DNA of 22,397 nt from CAITUY01 sp964611575. Lineage in GTDB: Bacteria; Verrucomicrobiota; Kiritimatiellia; CAIKKV01; CAITUY01. The stretch is from positions 1-22,397 of the forward strand of contig CAZTAJ010000068.1 of the NCBI GenBank assembly GCA_964611575.1. Reading direction: 5' to 3'. Position 1 is the stretch's first letter. Each line of letters begins with the position of its first letter. The position numbers and the translations under genes were made by a program. The notes beneath the pieces were generated by a model, which did not search any database, was not told where the DNA came from, and saw nothing but the letters and a program-made list of their open reading frames with translations. This document shows positions 1-7,065 of this stretch, one piece after another.

Positions 1-131
1 GCCTCCCCCGCTGGTTCCGTAGGTGCGACGAATTTCATTTTCTGAGGGGCTGGTGCCATTGCAGCGAGGTTTCGTCTGTCAGTCGATGTCTGGCGTGTAA
101 GCGGCGGAACCGGGTCCCGCGGGTGGGCGGG

Positions 132-848
132 TCAGTTCCTGGTCGCGGTCTTCTTCGCCTGCTGGGCCGCGCGCACCTTGATCAACTCGATGGCTGAATG
201 GCAGATGACGTCGAGGCCGACCTTGCCTGTGTTCCAGGTGACGTCGTAGAGGAGCGGATCCCCGATATCCCGGTGGAAGAACATACGGAGCAGTTTCTGC
301 CGGTCGGAATCCTGTTTGGCGATGGCCGTCCGAGCCTGCTCCTTGGATAACTTGAAGCGCTTCATCATCCAGACGATGCGCTGCGGCTCGGGGGCGACCA
401 GGCGGATATGAATGCCCTGGGGCAGGTCCGCAGTGACCATGGAACTCGCGCGGCCCACAATGATCACCTTCCCCAGCAGGGCCAGCATGCGCAGGACCTT
501 GAAGGTCGTCTTTTGCAGGGTGTACTGGCTCGACTGGCCGGTGAACAGGCTTTCCATGAAGTCCCGGAACTCAGGCTTGAGCCTTTCATTCACCAGGGTC
601 TCGATCGAGTCTTGAATATGCGGATCCTGCGCCACGACCTCGCAGAGCTGCTTGTCGAACACATGCCAGCCCTCGAAGAGCGCCTGTTGTTCGTATTTAA
701 GGAATTCCGACAGGATGACGTACGACAACAAGTGCCCGCCGGCGCCGGCCTGGCGCGAAATGGTGACAAAGGGGAACCCGGTGGACGGGAGTTCGTCAAT
801 CGACCGTTTTTCCAGGAGAAACTGCTGGATGATCTTAAGATGGTTCAT
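132..848 (-). CDS. Cytidylate kinase-like family protein (P-loop, PF13189 type)
   Basis: Predicted cytoplasmic protein of 238 aa resembling the cytidylate kinase-like family, whose substrate is generally unknown. A glycine-rich nucleotide-binding segment (TISRQAGAGGH, residues 29-39) follows a short N-terminal helix. Next come a beta strand ending in VIIVGRASS (128-136), a basic region near 158-164 and a late block with DSDRQKLLRMFFHRD and LLYDVTWNTG (about 180-208), which resembles the conserved C-terminal part of the family. The frame stays open upstream to 1214, but the extra residues are low-quality Pro/Arg-rich sequence overlapping the divergent gene. I therefore chose the ATG at 848, just before recognisable family sequence. 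No strong Shine-Dalgarno precedes it. It is transcribed away from the OmpA-like gene. True CMP kinase activity is not implied, because the fold match is better than the substrate match. Confidence 0.75.
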   Translation of the reverse strand: MNHLKIIQQFLLEKRSIDELPSTGFPFVTISRQAGAGGHLLSYVILSEFLKYEQQALFEGWHVFDKQLCEVVAQDPHIQDSIETLVNERLKPEFRDFMESLFTGQSSQYTLQKTTFKVLRMLALLGKVIIVGRASSMVTADLPQGIHIRLVAPEPQRIVWMMKRFKLSKEQARTAIAKQDSDRQKLLRMFFHRDIGDPLLYDVTWNTGKVGLDVICHSAIELIKVRAAQQAKKTATRN

Positions 849-866
849 AGGCTGAACGTCAAGAGG

Positions 867-895
867 AACGTACCCCAGCGCGGTTTTGGGGTCAA
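867..895 (-). promoter_or_regulatory. Candidate sigma-70 promoter for the kinase-like gene
   Basis: On the minus strand TTGACC (plus 890-895) and TACGTT (plus 867-872) are separated by exactly 17 bases. The -35 box is good and the -10 box is poor (3 of 6 matches). Transcription would start only about 12 bases before the chosen ATG, which fits the lack of a clear ribosome binding site. This is weak support only. Confidence 0.25.
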
Positions 896-938
896 TGGCA
901 TTCTTAGGTTCCGCCGGTGCGTTTAGTGGGAGTACGCA

Positions 939-967
939 TTGCTCGATGGCGGGAGGTGTGCTATAGG
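939..967 (+). promoter_or_regulatory. Candidate sigma-70 promoter for the OmpA-like/truA genes
   Basis: TTGCTC (939-944) and TATAGG (962-967) lie 17 bases apart, about 40 bases before the ATG at 1010. The -10 box matches the TATA part of the consensus and the -35 box keeps TTG. The position in the gap between two divergent genes is right for a promoter. Confidence 0.4.
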
Positions 968-1009
968 GTCCCCTGCAATTGATGGCTATGATCCGCGAAG
1001 GGAATAGCG

Positions 1010-2467
1010 ATGGCGCCGACACCACGTTCACGGTCACGGGCAGCACAGGACTCCCGGCAAATGGAGATGTTTTCATCCATGACACCCACCTCACGCATAC
1101 CTGACGATCGACAGGATCCTGACCAATCGCTGCGCTCGGGCGATGGGTCGGATGCCGTGGACGAAGCTGAACGGGTGGAAATGTCCACGGACAATCCCGC
1201 GGCTCCGGAGTCACCGGGTTCTCTGCCGGGCGGGGAGTTCGCGATGCCGGAATCCGATCTGGTCGACCTGCCCGATGACGACCTCACGGCGGAGGAGCGG
1301 CTGCTCGATTCCATCGTGAGTGACCCGCGCGCCGCCGGGGAGGCGGACGAGGCGGCGGGGGCCTGCGACGAGGCAGGCTCGGTCGAGCCGTCGGTGGCGC
1401 CGCCGCCGCCGACCGGCTGCACGGTGGCCAGCGACGGCTCGCTGGAGGAGATCCGTCGGCTTGAGGATGAATGCCGGTCCATCCGCGAGACACTGGCTCG
1501 CGTTACAGCGGACCGCGACGACCTGTCCGGGCGCCTGGATCTGGCGGCAGTGGAATTCGAGCGGCTGAATCAGGACATTGACACCAGCGAATCGGCGCGT
1601 GGCAGACTGCAGGGTGCTTGGGAGGCCGCGCAGGCCGCCTTGTTGGAGACGCAAACGGCTTTGAGCGAGACACAGGCCCAGGCGGTGAGGGCCCGGGAGG
1701 ATGGAGATGCCGCCCGGGGGCGGCTTGAGGAGATCGAGGCCGCTGGTCAGCGTGAGCAGGATCATTGGCGTGCGACGCTGCGGGAAATGCAGGCGGATCT
1801 CGATCGAGCGACTCAGCGTCACGGGCGGCTCGTCTGGGCGGGCGCCATCGCGATCGCCTTGGTGGCGGCAGGGGGCGGGTATGGGCTTGGTCGTTCCTCG
1901 CATCCGCTGCCAGTCGGCGGGAAGAACATGGCCGTGGCGGAGCCGGCATTGTCCCGGCCGGCGGTGGCGGCGCCGGTTCGTGCGGTTCCAACCAACGCCG
2001 TTCGCTTGGCGGGCGCGAAGGCGATGCCGCCGGTCTGGCCCATGATTCGCGACGCCTGCATCAGTGTTCGTGAGGAGCCGGAGGCGCTTGTGATCCGGTT
2101 CAACGATCCGCTCTTCGCACGGGCGGTCGAGATGGCGCCTGCAAGCCGGCAGGATCTGCGACGTGTGGCGGGCCTGTTGAAACCCTATGCCGCCGCCTAC
2201 CGGGTGGAAGTGGAAGGCCATGCGGATCCGTCCCCAGTGGGGTCCCGGGTCTCATATGCGAGTAATCATGAATTGGGGTTGATGCGCGCACGGGCCGCCT
2301 TGGAGGTGCTCGCCAAAGACGGCGGCCTGCCTCTGTCGGCGTTGTCGATTTCTTCCGCGGGCGACACGAACCCGCCGTTTCCGGGTGATTCGCCGGACGC
2401 GCGTCGCCGCTGTCGCACGGTCGTCCTCAAGCTGCATCGCAGCAAGTCCCCGGTTTCACAACCATGA
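1010..2467 (+). CDS. Inner-membrane OmpA/MotB-like protein with coiled coil
   Basis: 485-aa protein with no signal peptide. An acidic, probably disordered cytoplasmic region (about 30-145) is followed by a long Glu/Arg/Ala-rich coiled coil (about 145-270) and a single transmembrane helix (about 274-296). A Pro/Ala/Val linker leads to a C-terminal OmpA-like peptidoglycan-binding domain (about 348-476), with the VEVEGHADPSP strand, the LGLMRARAALEVL helix and a terminal RRRCRTVVLKL strand in place of the usual NRRVEI. The predicted topology is N-in/C-out, like MotB, so the domain should hold the protein to peptidoglycan in the periplasm. No MotA-like partner is nearby. The ATG at 1010 follows AAGGG at good spacing; ATGs at 1061 and 1079 are alternatives. 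Its stop codon overlaps the truA start (ATGA). The cellular role is unknown; a cell-wall tether or envelope organiser is inference. Confidence 0.75.
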   Translation: MAPTPRSRSRAAQDSRQMEMFSSMTPTSRIPDDRQDPDQSLRSGDGSDAVDEAERVEMSTDNPAAPESPGSLPGGEFAMPESDLVDLPDDDLTAEERLLDSIVSDPRAAGEADEAAGACDEAGSVEPSVAPPPPTGCTVASDGSLEEIRRLEDECRSIRETLARVTADRDDLSGRLDLAAVEFERLNQDIDTSESARGRLQGAWEAAQAALLETQTALSETQAQAVRAREDGDAARGRLEEIEAAGQREQDHWRATLREMQADLDRATQRHGRLVWAGAIAIALVAAGGGYGLGRSSHPLPVGGKNMAVAEPALSRPAVAAPVRAVPTNAVRLAGAKAMPPVWPMIRDACISVREEPEALVIRFNDPLFARAVEMAPASRQDLRRVAGLLKPYAAAYRVEVEGHADPSPVGSRVSYASNHELGLMRARAALEVLAKDGGLPLSALSISSAGDTNPPFPGDSPDARRRCRTVVLKLHRSKSPVSQP

Positions 2468-3234
2468 GGCGCCCGGAACAGGCGGGACCTGAAGGAACCG
2501 TCAGGCACCGGATCGTGGTCGCCTACGACGGGACGGCGTACTCCGGGTGGCAGGTTCAGCCGGGGCTTGTCACGGTGCAGGCGCGCATCGAGGAGGCGCT
2601 CGCGCGGCTGACGGGCGAGGCGGTCAAGATTCACGGCAGCGGGCGCACGGACCAGGGCGTGCATGCGCGCGGGCAGGTGGCGCACTTCGACCTGCACAAA
2701 CGGTGGCCGGGCGCGGCGATCCTGAAGGCGCTCAATGCGCTGCTGCCGGCCGACATTCGCATCCTGCGGGCGGCGCGGGCAAAGCCGGACTTTCATGCGA
2801 GGCGCAGCGCCAGGCAGAAGGAGTACCGTTACTTCATCTGGAATGCGGACGTGCGCGAGCCTTCGCGACGGCTGTACACCGCGCACGTGCGTCGGCCCCT
2901 CGATGTGGCGGCGATGCAGGCAGCCGCGGGGATGCTGGAGGGACGGCACGACTTCGCGGCGTTCACGGCGAACCCCAATCGCGTCGTGGAAAGCACGGTG
3001 CGCGAGGTGCGGACTCTCGCGGTGAGCAAGGCCGGGCCGCTCATCACGGTGCGGGCGGCCAGCGATGGGTTCCTCTACAAGATGGTGCGCAGCCTGTGCG
3101 GTTTGCTGATCCGTGTGGGGGAGGGTGCTGAATCCCCGGACAGTGCGCGTGCCATTCTGGCATCCCGGCTTCGAACGGCCCGCGTGCCGACGGCGCCGCC
3201 GGAGGGGTTGTTTCTCTGGCGCGTATGGTACTGA
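2464..3234 (+). CDS. truA: tRNA pseudouridine(38-40) synthase TruA
   Basis: 256-aa cytoplasmic enzyme that converts uridines 38-40 in the anticodon stem-loop of many tRNAs to pseudouridine. The length is normal for TruA. The N-terminal IVVAYDGTAYSGWQVQP (about 17-33) and the catalytic motif GSGRTDQGVHARGQVAHF (58-75), with nucleophile Asp63, are clear. Later family blocks are also present: FHARRSARQKEYRYFIWN, the GRHDFAAFTA segment and the C-terminal FLYKMVRSLCGLL (about 202-214). The start ATG overlaps the stop of the upstream OmpA-like gene by four bases, suggesting translational coupling although the two products have no obvious functional link. I see no oddities in the sequence. Confidence 0.97.
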   Translation: MRRPEQAGPEGTVRHRIVVAYDGTAYSGWQVQPGLVTVQARIEEALARLTGEAVKIHGSGRTDQGVHARGQVAHFDLHKRWPGAAILKALNALLPADIRILRAARAKPDFHARRSARQKEYRYFIWNADVREPSRRLYTAHVRRPLDVAAMQAAAGMLEGRHDFAAFTANPNRVVESTVREVRTLAVSKAGPLITVRAASDGFLYKMVRSLCGLLIRVGEGAESPDSARAILASRLRTARVPTAPPEGLFLWRVWY

Positions 3235-3257
3235 CCACGGGTTCACCGTATCTCTGC

Positions 3258-3286
3258 TTGAAAGCGGGCGGAGCATTCCGTATGCT
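3258..3286 (+). promoter_or_regulatory. Sigma-70-type promoter of eno
   Basis: TTGAAA (3258-3263) and TATGCT (3281-3286) are separated by exactly 17 bases in the 114-bp gap between truA and eno. Both boxes match 4 to 5 of 6 consensus bases. A start near 3293 would give a leader of about 55 bases containing a hairpin and the eno ribosome binding site. Confidence 0.6.
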
Positions 3287-3304
3287 TCGGCGCGCTAAAC
3301 CAAA

Positions 3305-3319
3305 CGCCGGAATCCGGCG
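3305..3319 (+). other. Small hairpin in the eno leader
   Basis: CGCCGG (3305-3310) and CCGGCG (3314-3319) form a perfect 6-bp stem with an AAT loop. It lies between the predicted eno transcription start and the ribosome binding site (AAGGAGA, 3334-3340). There is no T-run, so it is not a terminator for truA. It may stabilise the 5' end of the eno mRNA. Confidence 0.4.
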
Positions 3320-3348
3320 AAACAAACGTCCTCAAGGAGAAGCAGACC

Positions 3349-4623
3349 ATGGCGATGATTGACACAGTGATTGCGCGGGAGATTCTCGATTCGCGGGGCA
3401 ACCCGACGGTGGAAGTGGACATTACGCTCGAGAGCGGCGTGGTGGGCCGTGCGGCGGTGCCGTCGGGCGCCTCGACGGGCGAAAATGAAGCCGTTGAATT
3501 GCGCGATGGCGACAAGCGTCGTTACCTGGGCAAGGGTGTCCGCAAGGCGGTCAAGAACGTCAACGAGATCATCGGTCCCGCCCTCGTGGGCAGCGATTGC
3601 CGTGACCAGGTGGCGATCGACATGGCCATGATCGCGATGGATGGCACCGCGACGAAGTCGAAACTCGGCGCCAATGCGATCCTCGCGGTTTCGCTGGCCC
3701 TGGCCAAGGCGGCGGCGGAGTACTGCGGCCTGCCCCTGTTCCGCTACATCGGCGGCGCCAACGGCAAAGTCCTGCCGGTGCCCATGATGAACATCATGAA
3801 CGGCGGCGCGCATTCCGACGCCCCGATCGACCTCCAGGAATTCATGATCATGCCCAAGGGCGCCTCCTCGTTCGCCGAGGGGTTGCGCATGGGCACGGAA
3901 GTGTTCCACTCGCTCAAGAGCGTGTTGAAGGGCATGAAGCTCAGTACGGCCGTGGGCGACGAGGGCGGGTTTGCGCCAGTCCTCAAGAGCAATGCGCAGG
4001 CGTTGGAGGTCATCATCGAGGCCATCAAGAAGGCCGGCTACAAGCCCGGCAAGGATGTCTTCCTGGCTCTGGACCCGGCCGCCAGCGAGTTCTATGACGT
4101 CGCGAAGAAACGTTACGTCTTCAAGAAGAGCGACGGGTCGCAGCACACGGCTGATGAGATGGTCGCCTTCTACGCGGACCTCTGTGCGAAATACCCGATC
4201 ATCAGCATCGAGGACGGCTTGGCGGAGAACGACTGGGAGGGGTGGAAGAAACTGACGACGGCGCTCGGCGACCGGGTTCAGTTGGTGGGCGACGATCTGT
4301 TCGTGACGAACACCAAGTTCCTGAAGAAGGGTATCGACCTGGGGATCGCCAACTCGATCCTGATCAAGGTCAACCAGATCGGCACGCTGACCGAGACCCT
4401 GGACGCCATCCGGATGGCGACGCAGGCGGGCTACACGGCCGTGATCAGTCACCGGTCGGGCGAGACCGAGGATGCGACGATTGCGGATATCGCCGTGGCG
4501 ACGAATGCCGGTCAGATCAAGACCGGTTCGCTGTGCCGCACGGACCGGGTCTGCAAATACAATCAGTTGCTGCGCATCGAAGAGATGCTGGGCGAACACG
4601 CCGTGTATGGCGGCGTGATCTGA
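3349..4623 (+). CDS. eno: Enolase (phosphopyruvate hydratase)
   Basis: 424-aa glycolytic enzyme that interconverts 2-phosphoglycerate and phosphoenolpyruvate. It is full length, and by family comparison all key residues are in place: His155 in NGGAHSDAP, Glu205 in GDEGGF, Mg ligands Asp242 (LALDPAAS), Glu288 (SIEDGL) and Asp315 (VGDDLF), the catalytic Lys340 (ILIKVNQIGT) and the SHRSGETED loop (about 367-375). The N-terminal EILDSRGNPTVEVD block is also intact. The start is fixed by AAGGAGA eight bases upstream. It has its own promoter and a downstream terminator, so it is probably a single-gene transcript. The following ftsB-like gene recalls the eno-ftsB neighbourhood known from many Proteobacteria. 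Confidence 0.99.
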   Translation: MAMIDTVIAREILDSRGNPTVEVDITLESGVVGRAAVPSGASTGENEAVELRDGDKRRYLGKGVRKAVKNVNEIIGPALVGSDCRDQVAIDMAMIAMDGTATKSKLGANAILAVSLALAKAAAEYCGLPLFRYIGGANGKVLPVPMMNIMNGGAHSDAPIDLQEFMIMPKGASSFAEGLRMGTEVFHSLKSVLKGMKLSTAVGDEGGFAPVLKSNAQALEVIIEAIKKAGYKPGKDVFLALDPAASEFYDVAKKRYVFKKSDGSQHTADEMVAFYADLCAKYPIISIEDGLAENDWEGWKKLTTALGDRVQLVGDDLFVTNTKFLKKGIDLGIANSILIKVNQIGTLTETLDAIRMATQAGYTAVISHRSGETEDATIADIAVATNAGQIKTGSLCRTDRVCKYNQLLRIEEMLGEHAVYGGVI

Positions 4624-4648
4624 TCGGACACACGGGACACGATAGGCG

Positions 4649-4687
4649 CATCCCCGGTGGCCGGACAGGCGCCGGGGATGTTTTGTT
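4649..4687 (+). terminator. Rho-independent terminator after eno
   Basis: CATCCCCGG (4649-4657) and CCGGGGATG (4672-4680) form a perfect 9-bp GC-rich stem with a 14-base loop, followed at once by TTTTGTT. It ends only six bases before the start codon of the next gene, so it may also act as an attenuator for that gene. Confidence 0.7.
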
Positions 4688-4693
4688 GAGACC

Positions 4694-5005
4694 ATGAGCT
4701 ACTGGGTTCTATTGTACCGGATTGCGTGGGTCGTGGTGGTCGTGGCGGTTGTGGTGGGGGTTGTGTGCATCTTCCTGCCCAAGGCCACCAGCTTTCAGGA
4801 ACTGCAGAAGCGCAAGCTGGCCCTGCAGGAGTCCAACGCCCGGCTTGAGGCGCGCGCCCAGCAGTTGGACGAGAATGAGCACCGCTTCAGGACGGACCCG
4901 GAGTTTGTCGAACGGGTTGCGCGGGAGCAGGGCATGGCGAAGCCCGGCGAGACGATCTACCGGTTTCAGGGCACCAACATTCAGGTTCAGGCGTACCGAC
5001 CATGA
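4694..5005 (+). CDS. ftsB: FtsB/DivIC-family septum formation initiator
   Basis: 103-aa bitopic membrane protein with the usual FtsB/DivIC architecture: a short cytoplasmic N-terminus, one Val-rich transmembrane helix (about 8-28), a coiled coil (about 33-62) and the conserved end block DPEFVERVAREQGMAKPGE (68-86). In known systems FtsB joins FtsL and FtsQ in the periplasm and helps activate septal peptidoglycan synthesis. Length and domain order are typical. The gene starts a few bases beyond the eno terminator and has no clear Shine-Dalgarno, so expression may depend on read-through. Its end overlaps the next lipoprotein gene by ATGA. FtsL-like proteins share this architecture, but the C-terminal block favours FtsB/DivIC. 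Confidence 0.85.
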   Translation: MSYWVLLYRIAWVVVVVAVVVGVVCIFLPKATSFQELQKRKLALQESNARLEARAQQLDENEHRFRTDPEFVERVAREQGMAKPGETIYRFQGTNIQVQAYRP

Positions 5006-5808
5006 AAACAACAACGGCATGGGTGAATCGGGTGCGACGCGTGTTGCGCCTCGGATGGCGCGGGGCGGGGCGACCGGCGGTCATGGCCGGCCTGGCGCTG
5101 GCGGCCACCGGCTGTGTCAGGATCGACTCCACGCTCGACCTCAATGCCGACGGGTCCGGCAAGTGGCGACTGATTTACTCCATGCCGCCTCACATGATCA
5201 AACAAGCGGAGACCGCGGCGGTGCTGGCCGCAGAGCTGCGGCGCGCGGGCGGCGACACCAACGCGGTGCCCGAACCCCTGGACCTGCCGATGCTGTTCGA
5301 CGAGGTCGTGATACGCAACCGGTTTGTGCCACTCGCGGAACAGGGCATCATTCTGAACCGGATCGAGGTCAAGCCTCGCGGGGGCTGGCCGTCGGTGGAT
5401 TTGAAGGTGCAGTTCGCCAGTCTGGAGGCTCTGTTGAAACTGCCGTTCTTTGCTGACTGTGGCGCCTCCTTCCGCCGTGAAGCGGACGGGACGGCCCGGC
5501 TGACGCTGGTGGCGCCGCAGATGGGCGTGACGGAGAAGGTTCCCGATTTGACGTCGACGGACGTCTCGATGAGTGTGGCGCCGTTTCTGCGCGGCATGAG
5601 CGTCGTGAGCCGCATCGGGCTGCCGGCCGACATCCGCAATACGAATGCCGGGTTGAACGATGGACGGCGGGCGACATGGGAGTGGGATTTCGATCGGGAT
5701 ACCGCGGCCATGAGCCGTCTGAACCAGGCCAAAATGATCATCATCTTCGATAGCGCCGGCATGCGCATGCAGCCGTTCGAGAAGCCCGCGCGCGCGCCGG
5801 GACCGTGA
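5002..5808 (+). CDS. Predicted lipoprotein of unknown function (LppM-like N-terminus)
   Basis: 268-aa protein with an Arg-rich N-terminus (12-24), a short hydrophobic stretch and a weak lipobox ending LAATGC (Cys38). This suggests export and lipidation, although the hydrophobic core is short. The mature part starts VRIDSTLDLNADGSGKWRL, the strand-rich pattern of small LppM/DUF3153-type envelope lipoproteins. The rest appears to be mixed alpha/beta with no catalytic motif that I recognise. There is no C-terminal transmembrane helix, which some relatives have. Its start overlaps the ftsB-like stop by ATGA, so the two are probably translated together. A cell-envelope role is inferred from this coupling only. 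An internal Met28 start is possible but would remove the positive n-region. Confidence 0.6.
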   Translation: MKTTTAWVNRVRRVLRLGWRGAGRPAVMAGLALAATGCVRIDSTLDLNADGSGKWRLIYSMPPHMIKQAETAAVLAAELRRAGGDTNAVPEPLDLPMLFDEVVIRNRFVPLAEQGIILNRIEVKPRGGWPSVDLKVQFASLEALLKLPFFADCGASFRREADGTARLTLVAPQMGVTEKVPDLTSTDVSMSVAPFLRGMSVVSRIGLPADIRNTNAGLNDGRRATWEWDFDRDTAAMSRLNQAKMIIIFDSAGMRMQPFEKPARAPGP

Positions 5809-5897
5809 TGGCCTCGTCCTTCGGGAGTGCGGACGATGGCAGGGAACTCGTCTGAATCGACCCATTGGACCTTTTCGTTGCGGTGCGAGGAGTTTGC

Positions 5898-5925
5898 TTT
5901 ACACGGAGCGACAGTCGGGTACACT
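5898..5925 (+). promoter_or_regulatory. Candidate promoter of the pilus operon
   Basis: TTTACA (5898-5903) and TACACT (5920-5925) lie 16 bases apart in the 174-bp gap before the PilT-type gene. Both boxes match consensus well. GTACAC at 5919-5924 overlaps the -10 and has an inverted partner GTGTAC at 5944-5949, a possible operator or leader stem. The rest of the gap shows no gene. Confidence 0.45.
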
Positions 5926-5982
5926 CCCGGTCGTCGAGTATCGTGTACGGATGACGGGGCGTGGTGCGACGGGTGAGGAGCC

Positions 5983-7065
5983 ATGATCATTCTCGAGGAA
6001 CTGCTTAAGCAGATGGTCGTTGTGAGAGCTTCCGATCTGTTGCTCACGGCCGGGGCGCCGCCCCAGTTCCGGATCAACGGTGCGCTGGAACCGTTCGGCG
6101 AGACGCCGCTGTCGCCGGCGGCCTTGCAGGCAATCGCCGACACGGTGCTCGATGCATCGCAGCGCGAGCATTTCAGGCTTCACAAGACCGTCGATCTGTC
6201 CCGCGGGTTCGAGGGGCTTGCGCGGTTCCGGTTCAACTTCTATTACCAGCGCGATTCGGTCGCGGCGGCGATTCGCGTGATTCCTTTCGAAATTCCGTCG
6301 TTCGAGACTCTGGGGCTTCCGTCGCTTCTGCGCGAGTTTGTCGAGCGGCCGCACGGGTTGGTCCTGATCACCGGCCCCGCCGGGAGCGGCAAGTCGACGA
6401 CGCTGGCGGCCATGATCGACTACCTCAACCACCGGCGCCGGGTCCATGTGGTCTGCATCGAGGATCCCGTCGAGTACCTCCACAAGCACCGGCTGAGCAC
6501 GATCGACCAGCGGGAAATCGGCGAGGATGCGGAGTCGTTCGCCAGCGCGATGCGCAGTGTGTTCCGCCAGAGCCCGGATGTGATCATGGTGGGCGAAATG
6601 CGCGACTTGGAGACCATGCAGTTGGCGCTCAGTCTGGCGGAGACCGGGCACCTGATCCTCGCGACCCTGCACACGCAGGATACAACGCACGCGATCAATC
6701 GCATCGTAGACGTCTTTCCGCCGGCGCAGCAGCAGCATATCTACACACAGCTTTCGCTTGTGCTCGTCGGGGTCGTCTCCCAGCAGCTCGTGCCGCGGCG
6801 GACAGGCGGCCGCGCGCTGGCCTGCGAGATTCTCAATGCGACCCACGCGGTTCGCAACCTGATTCGCGAGGGACAGGTGCAGCAGTTGTACTCGGTCGTC
6901 CAGACCGGGCGGGCTGACGGTATGGTGACGATGAACGATTCGTTGTACGCGCTGTGCGCCGGCGGGGGCGTCGACCCCGAGACGGCGTTGAGCCGGTCGC
7001 CGCGGCCCAAGGAATTGACCCGACTTTTCGAGACAAAGCCCCGAATGGAAGGACGTAACCCATGA
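5983..7065 (+). CDS. pilT: PilT-family twitching-motility (retraction) ATPase
   Basis: 360-aa cytoplasmic hexameric AAA-like ATPase of the GspE/PilT superfamily. In known type IV pili PilT drives filament disassembly and retraction. The short N-terminal domain (1-110) starts directly with LLKQMVVVRASDLLLTAGAPP, as in PilT, without the longer N-domain of PilB. Walker A is GPAGSGKST (131-139), the Asp box lies around IEDPVEYLH (159-167), Walker B is DVIMVGEMRD (199-208) with Glu205, and the His box is ATLHTQDT (227-234). The C-terminal LIREGQVQQL and GMVTMNDSLYAL blocks are characteristic of the PilT branch. The start is supported by GAGGAG just upstream. The gene leads a long operon and overlaps the secretin gene by ATGA. 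Confidence 0.93.
   Translation: MIILEELLKQMVVVRASDLLLTAGAPPQFRINGALEPFGETPLSPAALQAIADTVLDASQREHFRLHKTVDLSRGFEGLARFRFNFYYQRDSVAAAIRVIPFEIPSFETLGLPSLLREFVERPHGLVLITGPAGSGKSTTLAAMIDYLNHRRRVHVVCIEDPVEYLHKHRLSTIDQREIGEDAESFASAMRSVFRQSPDVIMVGEMRDLETMQLALSLAETGHLILATLHTQDTTHAINRIVDVFPPAQQQHIYTQLSLVLVGVVSQQLVPRRTGGRALACEILNATHAVRNLIREGQVQQLYSVVQTGRADGMVTMNDSLYALCAGGGVDPETALSRSPRPKELTRLFETKPRMEGRNP

Noticed and set aside
1..131. Possible partial gene at the left end of the window
   Set aside because: No open frame with coding character was found on either strand. It appears to be intergenic sequence downstream of the kinase-like gene.
849..1214. N-terminal extension of the kinase-like gene up to 1214 on the minus strand
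   Set aside because: The extra 122 residues look like translated GC-rich non-coding sequence, overlap the divergent gene and its promoter, and have no family similarity.
3295..4695. Long open frame of 466 codons on the minus strand opposite eno
   Set aside because: It is a shadow of the strong eno codon bias. The translation is His/Arg/Asp-rich with no domain, and eno itself is certain.
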